Both the position numbers and the translations under genes were made by a program. A DNA stretch of 64,000 nt from Acididesulfobacillus acetoxydans (lineage in GTDB: Bacteria; Bacillota; Desulfitobacteriia; Desulfitobacteriales; Desulfitobacteriaceae): NCBI RefSeq assembly GCF_902729405.1, contig NZ_LR746496.1, positions 4,278,001 through 4,342,000 of the forward strand, read 5' to 3'. Each line of letters starts with the position of its first letter. The stretch's first letter is position 1. Shown one piece after another: positions 43,040 through 51,700 of the stretch. Below the pieces are notes generated by a model. It saw only the letters and a program-made list of their open reading frames with translations, was not told the origin of the DNA and ran no database searches.

Positions 43040-43086
43040 GGCATATGCCTATAACTGATTCTAGTCTTGTTTCAAACTTATGTCAA
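43040..43086 (-). promoter_or_regulatory. Promoter/operator B
   Basis: Reverse strand: TTGACA at 43086-43081, a 17-nt spacer, TAGAAT at 43063-43058, GGCATATGCC at 43049-43040. It reads towards the zinc-finger/winged-helix gene. It is divergent from site C, which lies about 110 nt away. Confidence 0.8.
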
Positions 43087-43197
43087 TAACTATCTTCGGA
43101 AATAATTTACCGCGATTTAAGAATGACAGAATGGCCTCGATTCGAAAGGACAATCTCCGGCTAGGAGCTGAAGTACATATTTTTCCGAATAATATTA

Positions 43198-43243
43198 TTG
43201 ACATCTGTTCAATATATGGCTAGAATTCATTATGGCATACGCC
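43198..43243 (+). promoter_or_regulatory. Promoter/operator C
   Basis: Plus strand: TTGACA 43198-43203, 17 nt, TAGAAT 43221-43226, GGCATACGCC 43234-43243 (one mismatch to the perfect palindrome). It lies 31 nt before the NifX-like start and drives that gene and the two MinD-type ATPases. Confidence 0.8.
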
Positions 43244-43274
43244 AATACTAGAATAGGGAAAGGAAGATAATTCT

Positions 43275-43640
43275 ATGAAAATCGCAGTTTCGTCAACTGG
43301 CACTACCCTCGAAAGTACCATGGATCAAAGATTTGGCAGAGCGGCTAACTTCGTTGTTGTGGATACCGAGACGATGGATTTCGAATCGCTTAATAATGGT
43401 GCAGCCGCTTCAGGCGGAGGAGCCGGGATTTCCGCAGCCCAGACAGTTGTGGACAAGGGTGTCGGGGCCATAATTACAGGTAATATAGGGCCGAATGCCA
43501 TGAATGTTTTACAAGCAGCCCAGGTTGACATATTCAGGGGCTCTCCTGTATCGGTAAAAGAAAATATCGCCAAGCATCAAAAAGGCTTACTGGAGAGAAT
43601 TGATACCTCGGTGGCTGCCCATTCCGGTATGGGGCGTTAG
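43275..43640 (+). CDS. NifX/NifB-type dinitrogenase iron-molybdenum cofactor-binding family protein
   Basis: A 121-residue single-domain protein with the Nitro_FeMo-Co fold: MKIAVSSTGTTLESTMDQRF, then GRAANFVVVD and NIGPNAMNVLQAAQVDIFRG. In nitrogenase systems such domains hold FeMo-co or its precursor. In anaerobes without nitrogenase, homologues (MTH1175-like) are linked to Fe-S and MinD-type ATPases, and there the ligand is unknown. AAAGGAAG precedes the ATG. It is first in an operon with two ATPases 11 nt downstream, under operator site C. No nif structural gene is in the window. Confidence 0.9.
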   Translation: MKIAVSSTGTTLESTMDQRFGRAANFVVVDTETMDFESLNNGAAASGGGAGISAAQTVVDKGVGAIITGNIGPNAMNVLQAAQVDIFRGSPVSVKENIAKHQKGLLERIDTSVAAHSGMGR

Positions 43641-43651
43641 AGGAAAGCAAA

Positions 43652-44476
43652 ATGAAAATTGCGGTGTTAAGCGGCAAAGGTGGTACAGGCAAGACAACTG
43701 TCGCCACAAGCCTAGCCCAGTCTCTTCCGGAATGCCAGTATATTGATTGCGATGTTGAGGAGCCCAATGGGGCAATCTTTTTAAATCCCGATCTTTCCCA
43801 GAAATTCCCGGTGCAAGTTCTTGTGCCCCAGGTGGATGATAACAAGTGCAACAAATGCGGGGAGTGTGCAAAAGCCTGCCAGTTTCACGCCATTGCCGTA
43901 GTCAAAAATAAGGTGCTTGTATTCCCGGAAATATGCCACCATTGCGGGGCCTGCATCATTGCCTGTCCGCGAGAGGCGGTTTCGGAAACGAAACGGACAA
44001 TTGGGTTTGTGGAAACAAGCCGCCGGGGCCATTTCCTCCAGGGAAAATTGAACATTGGGGAACCGATCAGTGTACCGATCATCCAAGACCTGAAAAGACG
44101 TATGCATGAAGGGATTCCAGTTATTCTGGACTGTTCGCCGGGAGCGTCCTGTACCGTCGTCCAATCCATTGAAGGGTGTGATTACTGCATCCTTGTCACG
44201 GAACCCACCCCCTTTGGGCTGCATGACCTGAAGATTGCCGTCCAGGTTGTTAAGAAGATGGGTATCCCCTTTGGGGTCGTTATTAACAAGGCCACGTCGG
44301 ACAATACGAGCATTCAGGACTGCTGCCGGGAAAGCCAGATTGAAGTGCTGCTGGAAATTCCTTTTTCCAAGGAGATAGCCGAAGGATATTCCCGGGGGCT
44401 GTTGCCTGTGCAGAACGAATTATGGAAAGACAAGTTTCGTAAACTCTATAAGGAAGTAAAGAAGGTACAGGCATGA
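43652..44476 (+). CDS. MinD-superfamily P-loop ATPase with inserted ferredoxin domain (1)
   Basis: A 274-residue member of COG1149. The P-loop is SGKGGTGKTTVATSLA with the deviant Walker Lys, then DCDVEEPNGAIFL. A two-cluster ferredoxin insert follows at about residues 63-112: CNKCGECAKACQF and CHHCGACIIACP. The ATPase core resumes with DCSPGASCTVV and VINKATSD. Such proteins are thought to load or insert Fe-S clusters or electrons into a partner using ATP. It is co-transcribed with the NifX-like gene and overlaps the next ATPase by four nt (ATGA). Confidence 0.9.
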   Translation: MKIAVLSGKGGTGKTTVATSLAQSLPECQYIDCDVEEPNGAIFLNPDLSQKFPVQVLVPQVDDNKCNKCGECAKACQFHAIAVVKNKVLVFPEICHHCGACIIACPREAVSETKRTIGFVETSRRGHFLQGKLNIGEPISVPIIQDLKRRMHEGIPVILDCSPGASCTVVQSIEGCDYCILVTEPTPFGLHDLKIAVQVVKKMGIPFGVVINKATSDNTSIQDCCRESQIEVLLEIPFSKEIAEGYSRGLLPVQNELWKDKFRKLYKEVKKVQA

Positions 44477-45345
44477 AACAGATAGCGTTTGTCAGCGGCA
44501 AGGGTGGGACAGGCAAAAGCACCCTGGTGTCGTCCCTAAGCATCTTGGTGCAGGACAAAATGCTTGCCGATTGCGACGTGGACGCACCCAACCTCCATAT
44601 TTTACTTAACGGAAAGACATTGAAACAGGAAGACTATTTTGGGGCCAAAGAGGCGGTCATTGATTCATCAACCTGTCTAAAGTGCGGGATCTGCCGGGAA
44701 ACATGCAGGTTTGGCGCAATCAGTGAACAATTAGAAATCATCCCCATGAAATGTGAAGGTTGCGGCGCTTGCTTACTGATCTGTCCCGCGCAGGCGATTT
44801 CTCTTGCGGAGGCAAAAACCGGCCAAACCTATGTTTCAGAGACCGCACGAGGAACCTTTTCCCACGCTCTCTTGGATATCGGGGCGGAGGGCTCTGGAAA
44901 GCTCGTTACTGAAGTCAGAAAAAACACTTTTAATTTTGAGGAGAATGAAAAGTGGCTGCTGATTGACGGTTCACCCGGGATAGGCTGTGTGGTTATTGCC
45001 TCAATTATCGGCACAGATGCCGTGGTGGCAATATCGGAACCGACTAAATCCGGTCAGAGCGATCTGGAAAGAGTATTGGCGGTGGCGCGGCATTTTGAGA
45101 TTCCAGCCTTTGTCTGTATCAATAAATACGACCTGAACCCAGAGATAACTTCCCAAATTGAAAGTTACTGTGCCAATAACGATTTTCCGGTGATCGGTCG
45201 GATACCCTTTGATCCGGATGTTATGAAAGCTTTGCAGAGGTTTAAAACGCCGGTGGAAACGGGGAACCCTAGGGTTACGGAGGAAATCACCGGGATCTGG
45301 ATAAGGCTGACGGAGGAATTAGCTAAGCCGACTGCCAAGCAGTGA
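44473..45345 (+). CDS. MinD-superfamily P-loop ATPase with inserted ferredoxin domain (2)
   Basis: A 290-residue paralogue of the preceding gene: P-loop SGKGGTGKSTLVSSLS, DCDVDAPNLHILL, ferredoxin insert CLKCGICRETCRF and CEGCGACLLICP, then DGSPGIGCVVIAS and INKYDLNPEIT. Both members carry complete nucleotide and cluster motifs and probably form a heterodimer, as such pairs are always adjacent. The start codon overlaps the stop of gene 1. A terminator hairpin follows at 45471. Confidence 0.9.
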   Translation: MKQIAFVSGKGGTGKSTLVSSLSILVQDKMLADCDVDAPNLHILLNGKTLKQEDYFGAKEAVIDSSTCLKCGICRETCRFGAISEQLEIIPMKCEGCGACLLICPAQAISLAEAKTGQTYVSETARGTFSHALLDIGAEGSGKLVTEVRKNTFNFEENEKWLLIDGSPGIGCVVIASIIGTDAVVAISEPTKSGQSDLERVLAVARHFEIPAFVCINKYDLNPEITSQIESYCANNDFPVIGRIPFDPDVMKALQRFKTPVETGNPRVTEEITGIWIRLTEELAKPTAKQ

Positions 45346-45470
45346 ACTCGTTCTGCTCAAGTTGTGATTTCATAAGCTTGAAAAAGGCAGGCTTGAAGGG
45401 GGAGAAAACGTTTGCAAACCCGGATCAGGGAAAGGGTATGGCGTGGAAAAGGATGGATCTGTGGTAATAA

Positions 45471-45494
45471 GAAGGAACCGCTTCCGGTTCCTTC
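45471..45494. terminator. Terminator between the NifX/MinD operon and the Flx operon
   Basis: GAAGGAACCG-CTTC-CGGTTCCTTC-type stem followed by TTTGTTTCT on the plus strand. It ends the ATPase operon and may also serve the converging Hdr/Flx operon. Confidence 0.75.
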
Positions 45495-45575
45495 TTTGTT
45501 TCTGCTACCGCCGGCCGTCGTGCTGGGATCACCGAATAGCAAGGCCTTATCTAACTTTGGACACCGCGAAGAGGT

Positions 45576-46451
45576 TTAATATTCTGCCGGGAGTTCTTCT
45601 AATTCCTTGAGGCTAAACACCGGGCCGTCTTTGCAAACAAATTTAGATCCGATATTACATCGGCCGCACATGCCAATCCCACATTTCATTTTCATTTCCA
45701 GGGAAGTGTAGATGTCGTCCGGCGTAAAGCCAATCTTTTTTAATACTGGGATCGTGAATTTAATCATGACCGGCGGACCACACACCAAAGCAACCGTATT
45801 TGAAGCTTCTTTAACAACTTGTTCGGTTACCGCCGGTACAAAACCAACTATCCCGTTCCAGCCTTCAACACCTCTATCGATTGTAAGCTTTAAGTCAAGA
45901 TCATCGCGTTTTGACCATTCGCTTAATTCGGCTTTATACAACAACTGGTCAGGATTTCTTGCCCCATAGACAACTGTTATATTCTTAAACAGTTTGCGAT
46001 TTTCCGGGTCAAGTGCATAGTAAAGAAATGACCTAAGCGTTGTAAAAGCAAACCCTCCACTGATAATAACCAGGTTTTTATTGACTAATTTTTCAATAGG
46101 CCAACTATTTCCCAGCGGACCTCTTAATCCTATCACATCTCCCTTTTCTAACATGTGAAGGGAGGACGTCACCTGCCCAAGTTTCTTTACAGTGAAACTA
46201 ACTACTCCCTTTTCCGTCGGCGAACTGGCAATTCCGAAAGGAGCTTCTCCTACCCCAAAGACACTAACCTCGGCAAATTGTCCGGGAATATAAGTGAACG
46301 ATTTTTCTTCCTCGGGGTTAAGAAAATTCAGGATGAAGGTTTTTAAATCTTTTTCCGGATTTTCTATGATTACATCTTTTATCTTCATTCGGTAAGGAAC
46401 ATATGGATTAACTTGATTATGGTTATGGCCGGATTCACAGCTGCAGGTCAT
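45576..46451 (-). CDS. flxA: FlxA-like FAD/NAD(P)-binding oxidoreductase subunit
   Basis: A 291-residue flavoprotein of the ferredoxin-reductase type (AsrB, PyrK, sulfhydrogenase gamma group). The FAD domain ends GDVIGLRGPLGNSWPIEKL and the NAD(P) domain starts NLVIISGGFAFTTLRSFLYY. The C-terminus has a 2Fe-2S motif, CGIGMCGRCNIGSKFVC. In Flx-Hdr systems this subunit oxidises NAD(P)H and feeds electrons to FlxBCD and HdrA. It is the last gene of the operon and overlaps FlxB by 17 nt. A sulfite-reductase AsrB role is the main alternative; no AsrC is present, which argues against it. Confidence 0.85.
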   Translation of the reverse strand: MTCSCESGHNHNQVNPYVPYRMKIKDVIIENPEKDLKTFILNFLNPEEEKSFTYIPGQFAEVSVFGVGEAPFGIASSPTEKGVVSFTVKKLGQVTSSLHMLEKGDVIGLRGPLGNSWPIEKLVNKNLVIISGGFAFTTLRSFLYYALDPENRKLFKNITVVYGARNPDQLLYKAELSEWSKRDDLDLKLTIDRGVEGWNGIVGFVPAVTEQVVKEASNTVALVCGPPVMIKFTIPVLKKIGFTPDDIYTSLEMKMKCGIGMCGRCNIGSKFVCKDGPVFSLKELEELPAEY

Positions 46452-47466
46452 CTTTCCACACCCCCAATAACTTTAGAGCTTCTCTCACATCGAAATTCAC
46501 GGGACATTCCGCCACACACCGTCCACAGCCAACACAGGCGATCACGCCATAGTTTTGGGGGAAATAATTGAACTTGTGCATGATTCTTTGCCGGATTCGT
46601 TCTTTACCGGTCGGACGCGGATTATGGCCTGAACCATGCAGAGTGAAAGAACTATACATGCAACTATCCCAGCTCCTGACCCTCTTTCCTTCCGAGTCCA
46701 AGGTCATTTCGCTGATATCAAAACAATGACAAGTCGGACACAGATACGTGCAAATCCCACAGTTAAGACACTTCTGATACAATTTCTCCCAAACAGAATC
46801 GTTAAAATCAGGCATGTTATTTAAAGCTAGGGACCTAAATTCAGCTTCATTTAAACGGGCCGGATTACCATTTAGCTCGTCAAATATCTTTTGTTCCTTT
46901 GACTCGGCGGGAGTAAACGGGGCTTGTTCAAGGATTTCTAAGCCTGTATCGCTACCAGATTGGGCAAGGTACCTATCTTCAAATTCCACTAATAATATAT
47001 CCGAGCCTTCCGATGATAAGGGATTAATCCCTATATTTTGGCAAAAACAGGTTGGCCCGAGCTCCCGGCAGCCAAGCGAGATGATTAGCGTATTTTTACG
47101 CCGTTGACAATAATAAGGGTCTTTATATTTTTCTCCGTCGAAAACGTTATCTAAAAGTTTGATACTCTTGGCATCACATGGCCTCACCCCAAAGAGGATT
47201 AAAGGTTCTGTCCGAGATGTTTCCTCCACTATCTCGCCTGATTTTTCTTTCTCTACTCGATAGCGGATTAAAGTTTCCCATTGGGGGAAGAACACATCTT
47301 TGACAGGTTTCAGGGTATTGGTATACTCTCTTAAATCCAGCTCGTCACCCACCCAGGGCAGGAAAAGATATCCCTCCTCCTTACGCGTTGGGACAAGTAC
47401 TTTTTTGCCTTCGCGCTGTTTTTTTAACCACGATAAAAAATCATCTTTCCTTATTTGATAAATCAT
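46435..47466 (-). CDS. flxB: FlxB-like 4Fe-4S dicluster protein (AsrA-like)
   Basis: A 343-residue protein. The N-terminal half is the AsrA/HydB-type domain: LILFGVRPCDAKSIKLLDNV, TLIISLGCRELGPTCFCQNI. The C-terminal half has two 4Fe-4S sites, CLNCGICTYLCPTCHC and CVGCGRCVAECPVNFD. It should relay electrons from FlxA to the other iron-sulfur subunits. It overlaps FlxA at its 3' end and FlxC at its 5' end (four nt, ATGA). All cysteines expected for two clusters are present. Confidence 0.85.
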   Translation of the reverse strand: MIYQIRKDDFLSWLKKQREGKKVLVPTRKEEGYLFLPWVGDELDLREYTNTLKPVKDVFFPQWETLIRYRVEKEKSGEIVEETSRTEPLILFGVRPCDAKSIKLLDNVFDGEKYKDPYYCQRRKNTLIISLGCRELGPTCFCQNIGINPLSSEGSDILLVEFEDRYLAQSGSDTGLEILEQAPFTPAESKEQKIFDELNGNPARLNEAEFRSLALNNMPDFNDSVWEKLYQKCLNCGICTYLCPTCHCFDISEMTLDSEGKRVRSWDSCMYSSFTLHGSGHNPRPTGKERIRQRIMHKFNYFPQNYGVIACVGCGRCVAECPVNFDVREALKLLGVWKDDLQL

Positions 47467-48320
47467 TCGTGCCCGCCTCCTTTAGCCAAGAAAGGTTGAG
47501 GGTCATCATATTGATAGGTGTTTAGGGGCAGGATCTGATCCTCTTTTAATCCGGCTTCAAACTGATAGAGACTTCCAACCTCCATCAGCAGTTTGTGATT
47601 AAGCAAACGTAAGTTTACTCCCATCGGACAGGCCCTCTGGCAAGATCCACAGTCTACACAGCGTCCGGCCACATGCAAAGCCCTTATTAAGTGAAAGATC
47701 AAATTATCACCAATATCAGTTGTTTTTCCTATCCATTGAGGCAAACTTTTCTCGGCAAAGCATTCCTTACAATAACAGGCAGGGCAGACATTGCGGCAAG
47801 CATAACAACGTATGCATTTTGACACTTCACCATAAACGTAGGCTTTACGTTCCTCCGCCGAAAGTTTCTCGAATTCCAAAACATCATCATATCTCCGCTC
47901 GGCGATGGTACTTACTTCTCGAATCTCTGAGCCGTCTTCGATTAATTCATCATAAATTACCGGAACCTTCACTTGGCAGCCGGCACAACTCGCGGACAAT
48001 GGACAGGCGGCCCCTATGATATAAAGATTCTCTCTCTTTATCTGATTTTCCGTAATCAGATTGACAAGGGAACGGCTGTCGCACCCTTTGACGATAATGG
48101 CCGCTTTGCGCTTTTCCTTCAACACGTATTTAGCGAGATTGAGTGAACAGCCATTGTCCCAAACAAGGGATTCACAATCCTCTTTAGCGCTTATAAAGGA
48201 GGGGGTGCTTTTACCCGGCACGGTCCCCGCGGCAAAACCGATAACGACTTCTACCTTGCCATCTTCTAAGAGCCGGCGAGCTTTCTCTTGAATCTTGCTC
48301 AGGGTATTTGTATCAGTCAT
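47463..48320 (-). CDS. flxC: FlxC-like 4Fe-4S protein
   Basis: About 285 residues from the ATG at 48320; the frame extends 11 codons further without a better ribosome site. It combines a domain with GCDSRSLVNLITENQIKREN and CPLSASCAGCQVKV, as in F420-dehydrogenase beta-like subunits, with ferredoxin motifs CIRCYACRNVCPACYCKEC and CVDCGSCQRACPMGVN. In Flx-Hdr systems FlxC is the second ferredoxin-like relay. It overlaps the MvhD-like gene by eight nt and FlxB by four nt. Confidence 0.8.
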   Translation of the reverse strand: MTDTNTLSKIQEKARRLLEDGKVEVVIGFAAGTVPGKSTPSFISAKEDCESLVWDNGCSLNLAKYVLKEKRKAAIIVKGCDSRSLVNLITENQIKRENLYIIGAACPLSASCAGCQVKVPVIYDELIEDGSEIREVSTIAERRYDDVLEFEKLSAEERKAYVYGEVSKCIRCYACRNVCPACYCKECFAEKSLPQWIGKTTDIGDNLIFHLIRALHVAGRCVDCGSCQRACPMGVNLRLLNHKLLMEVGSLYQFEAGLKEDQILPLNTYQYDDPQPFLAKGGGHE

Positions 48321-48756
48321 CAACAACACTCCCCCATCGATCCCAGACTCCAAGTTTGCTTACTTGATCGGTTAGTGTATTTATCCTCGCGGCAAATCGA
48401 TTTCCTTCCGCGGCGGAAATCCAATCAAACTGCACACGTTCAGGCTCAACTCCGACAAAATCCAGCAGTGACTTTAAGAGGGAAAATTTACGTCTGGCTA
48501 CGAGGTTACCGCTGGTATAATGACAGTCTCCGGGATGACAACCTGATGTGAGCACCGCGTCGGCATTCTTAAGGGCAATCAGGATAAAGAGAGGATCCAC
48601 TCTCCCGGAACACGGTACTCTTACAACTCTAATATTTGGCGGATACTGGAACCGGCTAATTCCGGCAAGATCCGCTCCGGCATAGCTGCACCAATTGCAC
48701 AGAAACGCGACAATTTTACGATCGTCCTTAGCGTCCATCTCGTCCTTAGCGTTCAT
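48313..48756 (-). CDS. MvhD/FlxD-type iron-sulfur subunit
   Basis: A 147-residue protein with the methyl-viologen-reducing hydrogenase delta domain. Cysteines in FLCNWCSYAGADLAG, VRVPCSGRVDPLFIL and SGCHPGDCHYTSGN bind a 2Fe-2S cluster. MvhD docks onto HdrA and delivers electrons from the hydrogenase, formate dehydrogenase or, as here, the Flx module. The first residues repeat MNAKDEMDAKDD, a small duplication. It lies 12 nt downstream of the HdrA fusion. Confidence 0.92.
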   Translation of the reverse strand: MNAKDEMDAKDDRKIVAFLCNWCSYAGADLAGISRFQYPPNIRVVRVPCSGRVDPLFILIALKNADAVLTSGCHPGDCHYTSGNLVARRKFSLLKSLLDFVGVEPERVQFDWISAAEGNRFAARINTLTDQVSKLGVWDRWGSVVDD

Positions 48757-48768
48757 CTCATTCTCACC

Positions 48769-51700
48769 TCAATTCATTTGTCTTAGCATCGCCACAATTT
48801 GCTCGCTCTTAAAGCCCCTTACGTCAATCGCGCCTGAGCGGCAAGATGCAGCACAAGCTCCACAGCCCTTACACAGTGTCGGATTCACCTTGGCGACCTT
48901 CTCGTTTTGATCAACCGCAACCGCTTTAGCCGGACAAATACTTTCACAAGTTCCACAACCGGTGCAATATAAAGGATTGACCTCGGCCGTTAATCCTCCG
49001 GCCGCAAGCGACTTCTTATTAAGAATGGTACAAGCCCGGGCGGCGGCGGCTTTTGCTTGAGTCATGGCCTCAGCAAGAGGTTTGGGCCCATGCGCTAAAC
49101 CGCATAAGAACACTCCATCCGTGCTAAAATCTACGGGGCGCAGCTTCATATGGGCTTCAAGGAAAAACCCGTCTTCATTAAGCGGTACTTTAAGGGCTTT
49201 CGATAAGTCCAAGTTATCCGCAGCGACTGTAGCCGCCGCCAGACTCACAAGGGAGGCCTCAATCTCTATTTCTTCACCGAGAATTGGATCTTCACAGGTA
49301 ACAAAGATTTTGTCCCCTTCCCGGCGAAGCTCGGGCAGGTGGTCTTCGTCATAACGAATAAAAATTACCCCTTTCCGGCGAGCCAACCGATAAAATTCTT
49401 CTTGATAACCATACGTCCTCATATCTCTATAGAGGACAAACACGTTGATATTGGGATTAATCTCTTTGGCTCTCAAAGCAATTTGAACCGTCTGTGAGCA
49501 ACAGACCTTACTGCAATAAGGATGCTCCAGATTGCGTGATCCTACACAATTTATAAGAACTAAATTAGTCACCTTTTGGAATTCATCGGCATGCTCTCCT
49601 ATTATCTCTTCTACTTCTAGGTGAGTTTTCACCAAAGGACTCTGACCATATAAATATTCTTTAGGCCGATATTCTTTGGCCCCGGTAGCGACGATGACAA
49701 CTCCATGATTCAATACCTCTTGCTTGGCACCGGTTTCGATTGTCGTTTTAAAGTTTCCGACAAAACCGGCGACTTCTTTGATGATGGTATTGAGGAAAAC
49801 TTGAATCAAGGGATTGTTCATTACTTGTGAGCGTAAATTACTTATTTCTTCTCTAATGGACTCGCCTAAATGGTTAAACTGAAGTTTATTGGCTAGCCCG
49901 CCAAGAGCACCCTTTCGTTCAACTAAATAAACCTCATAATTCTGCGTGGCAAGGGCGAGGGCAACCGTCATTCCTGCCGCACCGCCCCCTATAACCAGAG
50001 CTTTGGGCTCGACAGGCACACTTAAGGCTTCGATTGGCTCTAACAACCGGGATTTCGCAACCGCCATTTTAACCAAGTCGATGGCTTTGAGCGTCGCTTT
50101 TTCTGGTTCATGCATATGCACCCACGAACATTGATCCCGTATATTAGCCATTTCAAACAGGTAAGGATTGAGTTCAGCTTCTCTTAACGTCTCCCGGAAA
50201 AGCGCTTCATGGGTACGTGGACTGCATGAGGCGACAACCACGCGATTAAGCCCTTTTTCTTTAATGAGCTCTTTAATCTTGATTTGGGTATCTTGTGAAC
50301 AGGTATACAGATTATCTTCAGCATAAACCACATTAGGAAGGGTTTTAGCCATTTCAACCACACGTTTGACATTGACCACGCTGCTAATATTAATTCCGCA
50401 GTGACAAATGAATACCCCAATTCGTGGTTTTAAACCGAATACGTCTCGTTCGGGCGGATAAGTCTTGACCTTAACTAAGGAATTTTTGGCGCTGGATAAC
50501 AGTCCTGAAGCCTCGCTTGCCGCGGCGCAAGCTTCAGTGACCGTTTCGGGGATATCCTTCGGACCTCCAAATGCACCCGCTACGAAGATCCCTTCCCGAG
50601 TTGTTCTAATCGGGGATGATCCATAAGTCTTAGCAAATCCGTAGTCGTTTAAGTCAAATGAAGCGGTCTTTGCCAGCTTATTACTATCTTCAGCTGCACA
50701 TAGCCCAACTGACAGTACAACGAGATCAAATTCTTCATAGGAAATTTTTCCATTCTCTTGGGCATACCGCAAACGAAGATTTTGCGTATCGGAAACTTCT
50801 TCAACAGCATAGATGCGGGATCGAATAAAGTGGACACCTTTCTTTTTAGCATTCTGATAATACTTTTCGAAGTCCTTGCCATAACTCCGCATATCCATAT
50901 AAAAGATGGTTGTATCCAGGGGATAAGGACTGTGCTCTTTGGCGATAACCGCTTCCTTAATCGCATACATACAGCAGACACTCGAACAATAAGGTTTATC
51001 ATCTTTAAGCGTACGGGAACCCGCACATTGAATCCAGGCAATCTTTAGCGGTTCTTTCTTGTCCGAAGGACGAACCAGGTGTCCCCCAAACGGGCCTGAG
51101 GCGCTGAGCAACCGTTCAAACTGGGTACTCGTTACCACATTGGTATAGGCATCATAGCCAAAATTCTTCAGCTTTTCGGCCGGAAACTCACTAAAGCCGG
51201 GAGCATACAAGATAGCTCCCACCTTAATATCCAAGGTTTTCTCAACGTCGAAGTGATTAATACAATCCGCTTTACACACCTTTACACACTGCATACATTC
51301 CGAACATGGTCCACAATTAAGACAACGACCGGCTTCCCTCTGCGCTTCTTCCGGCTTCAAGCCTTCAACATATTCCGCAAAGTCTTTAATTCGGTCCGCC
51401 GGATTCTTTGCACCCGGCACTGCCCTTTTAACTTCAACCAAATTCTTGGGAAGCGGCTTTTGTTCCAGGGGTTGGGGGCGCTTGGGACGGTTGCCGGCCA
51501 AATCCTCGCCCTCTAGATAACGTTCAATGGATATTGCCGCTTCCTTGCCCTCGGCAACCGCTTGAATCGCAATTCCCGGTCCCGTACGGATTTCACCGCC
51601 GGCAAAAACCCCGGGAATTGAAGTTGCCAATGTGACCGGATCCGTGGCAATGGTCCCTTGTTTGGTGCGTTCAAGAGTTAAGGGTAAATACGAAAGGTCC

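Noticed and set aside
43275-45345. Evidence for a nitrogenase cluster
   Set aside because: A NifX-type protein and NifU are present, but no nifHDK, nifE/N or nifB radical SAM protein is in the window. Such NifX/MinD sets are common in non-fixing anaerobes.
45576-47466. Anaerobic sulfite reductase (AsrABC)
   Set aside because: The AsrA- and AsrB-like genes are there, but no AsrC sirohaem subunit follows, and the genes are fused by overlap to an MvhD/HdrA/HdrD series, which fits Flx-Hdr better.
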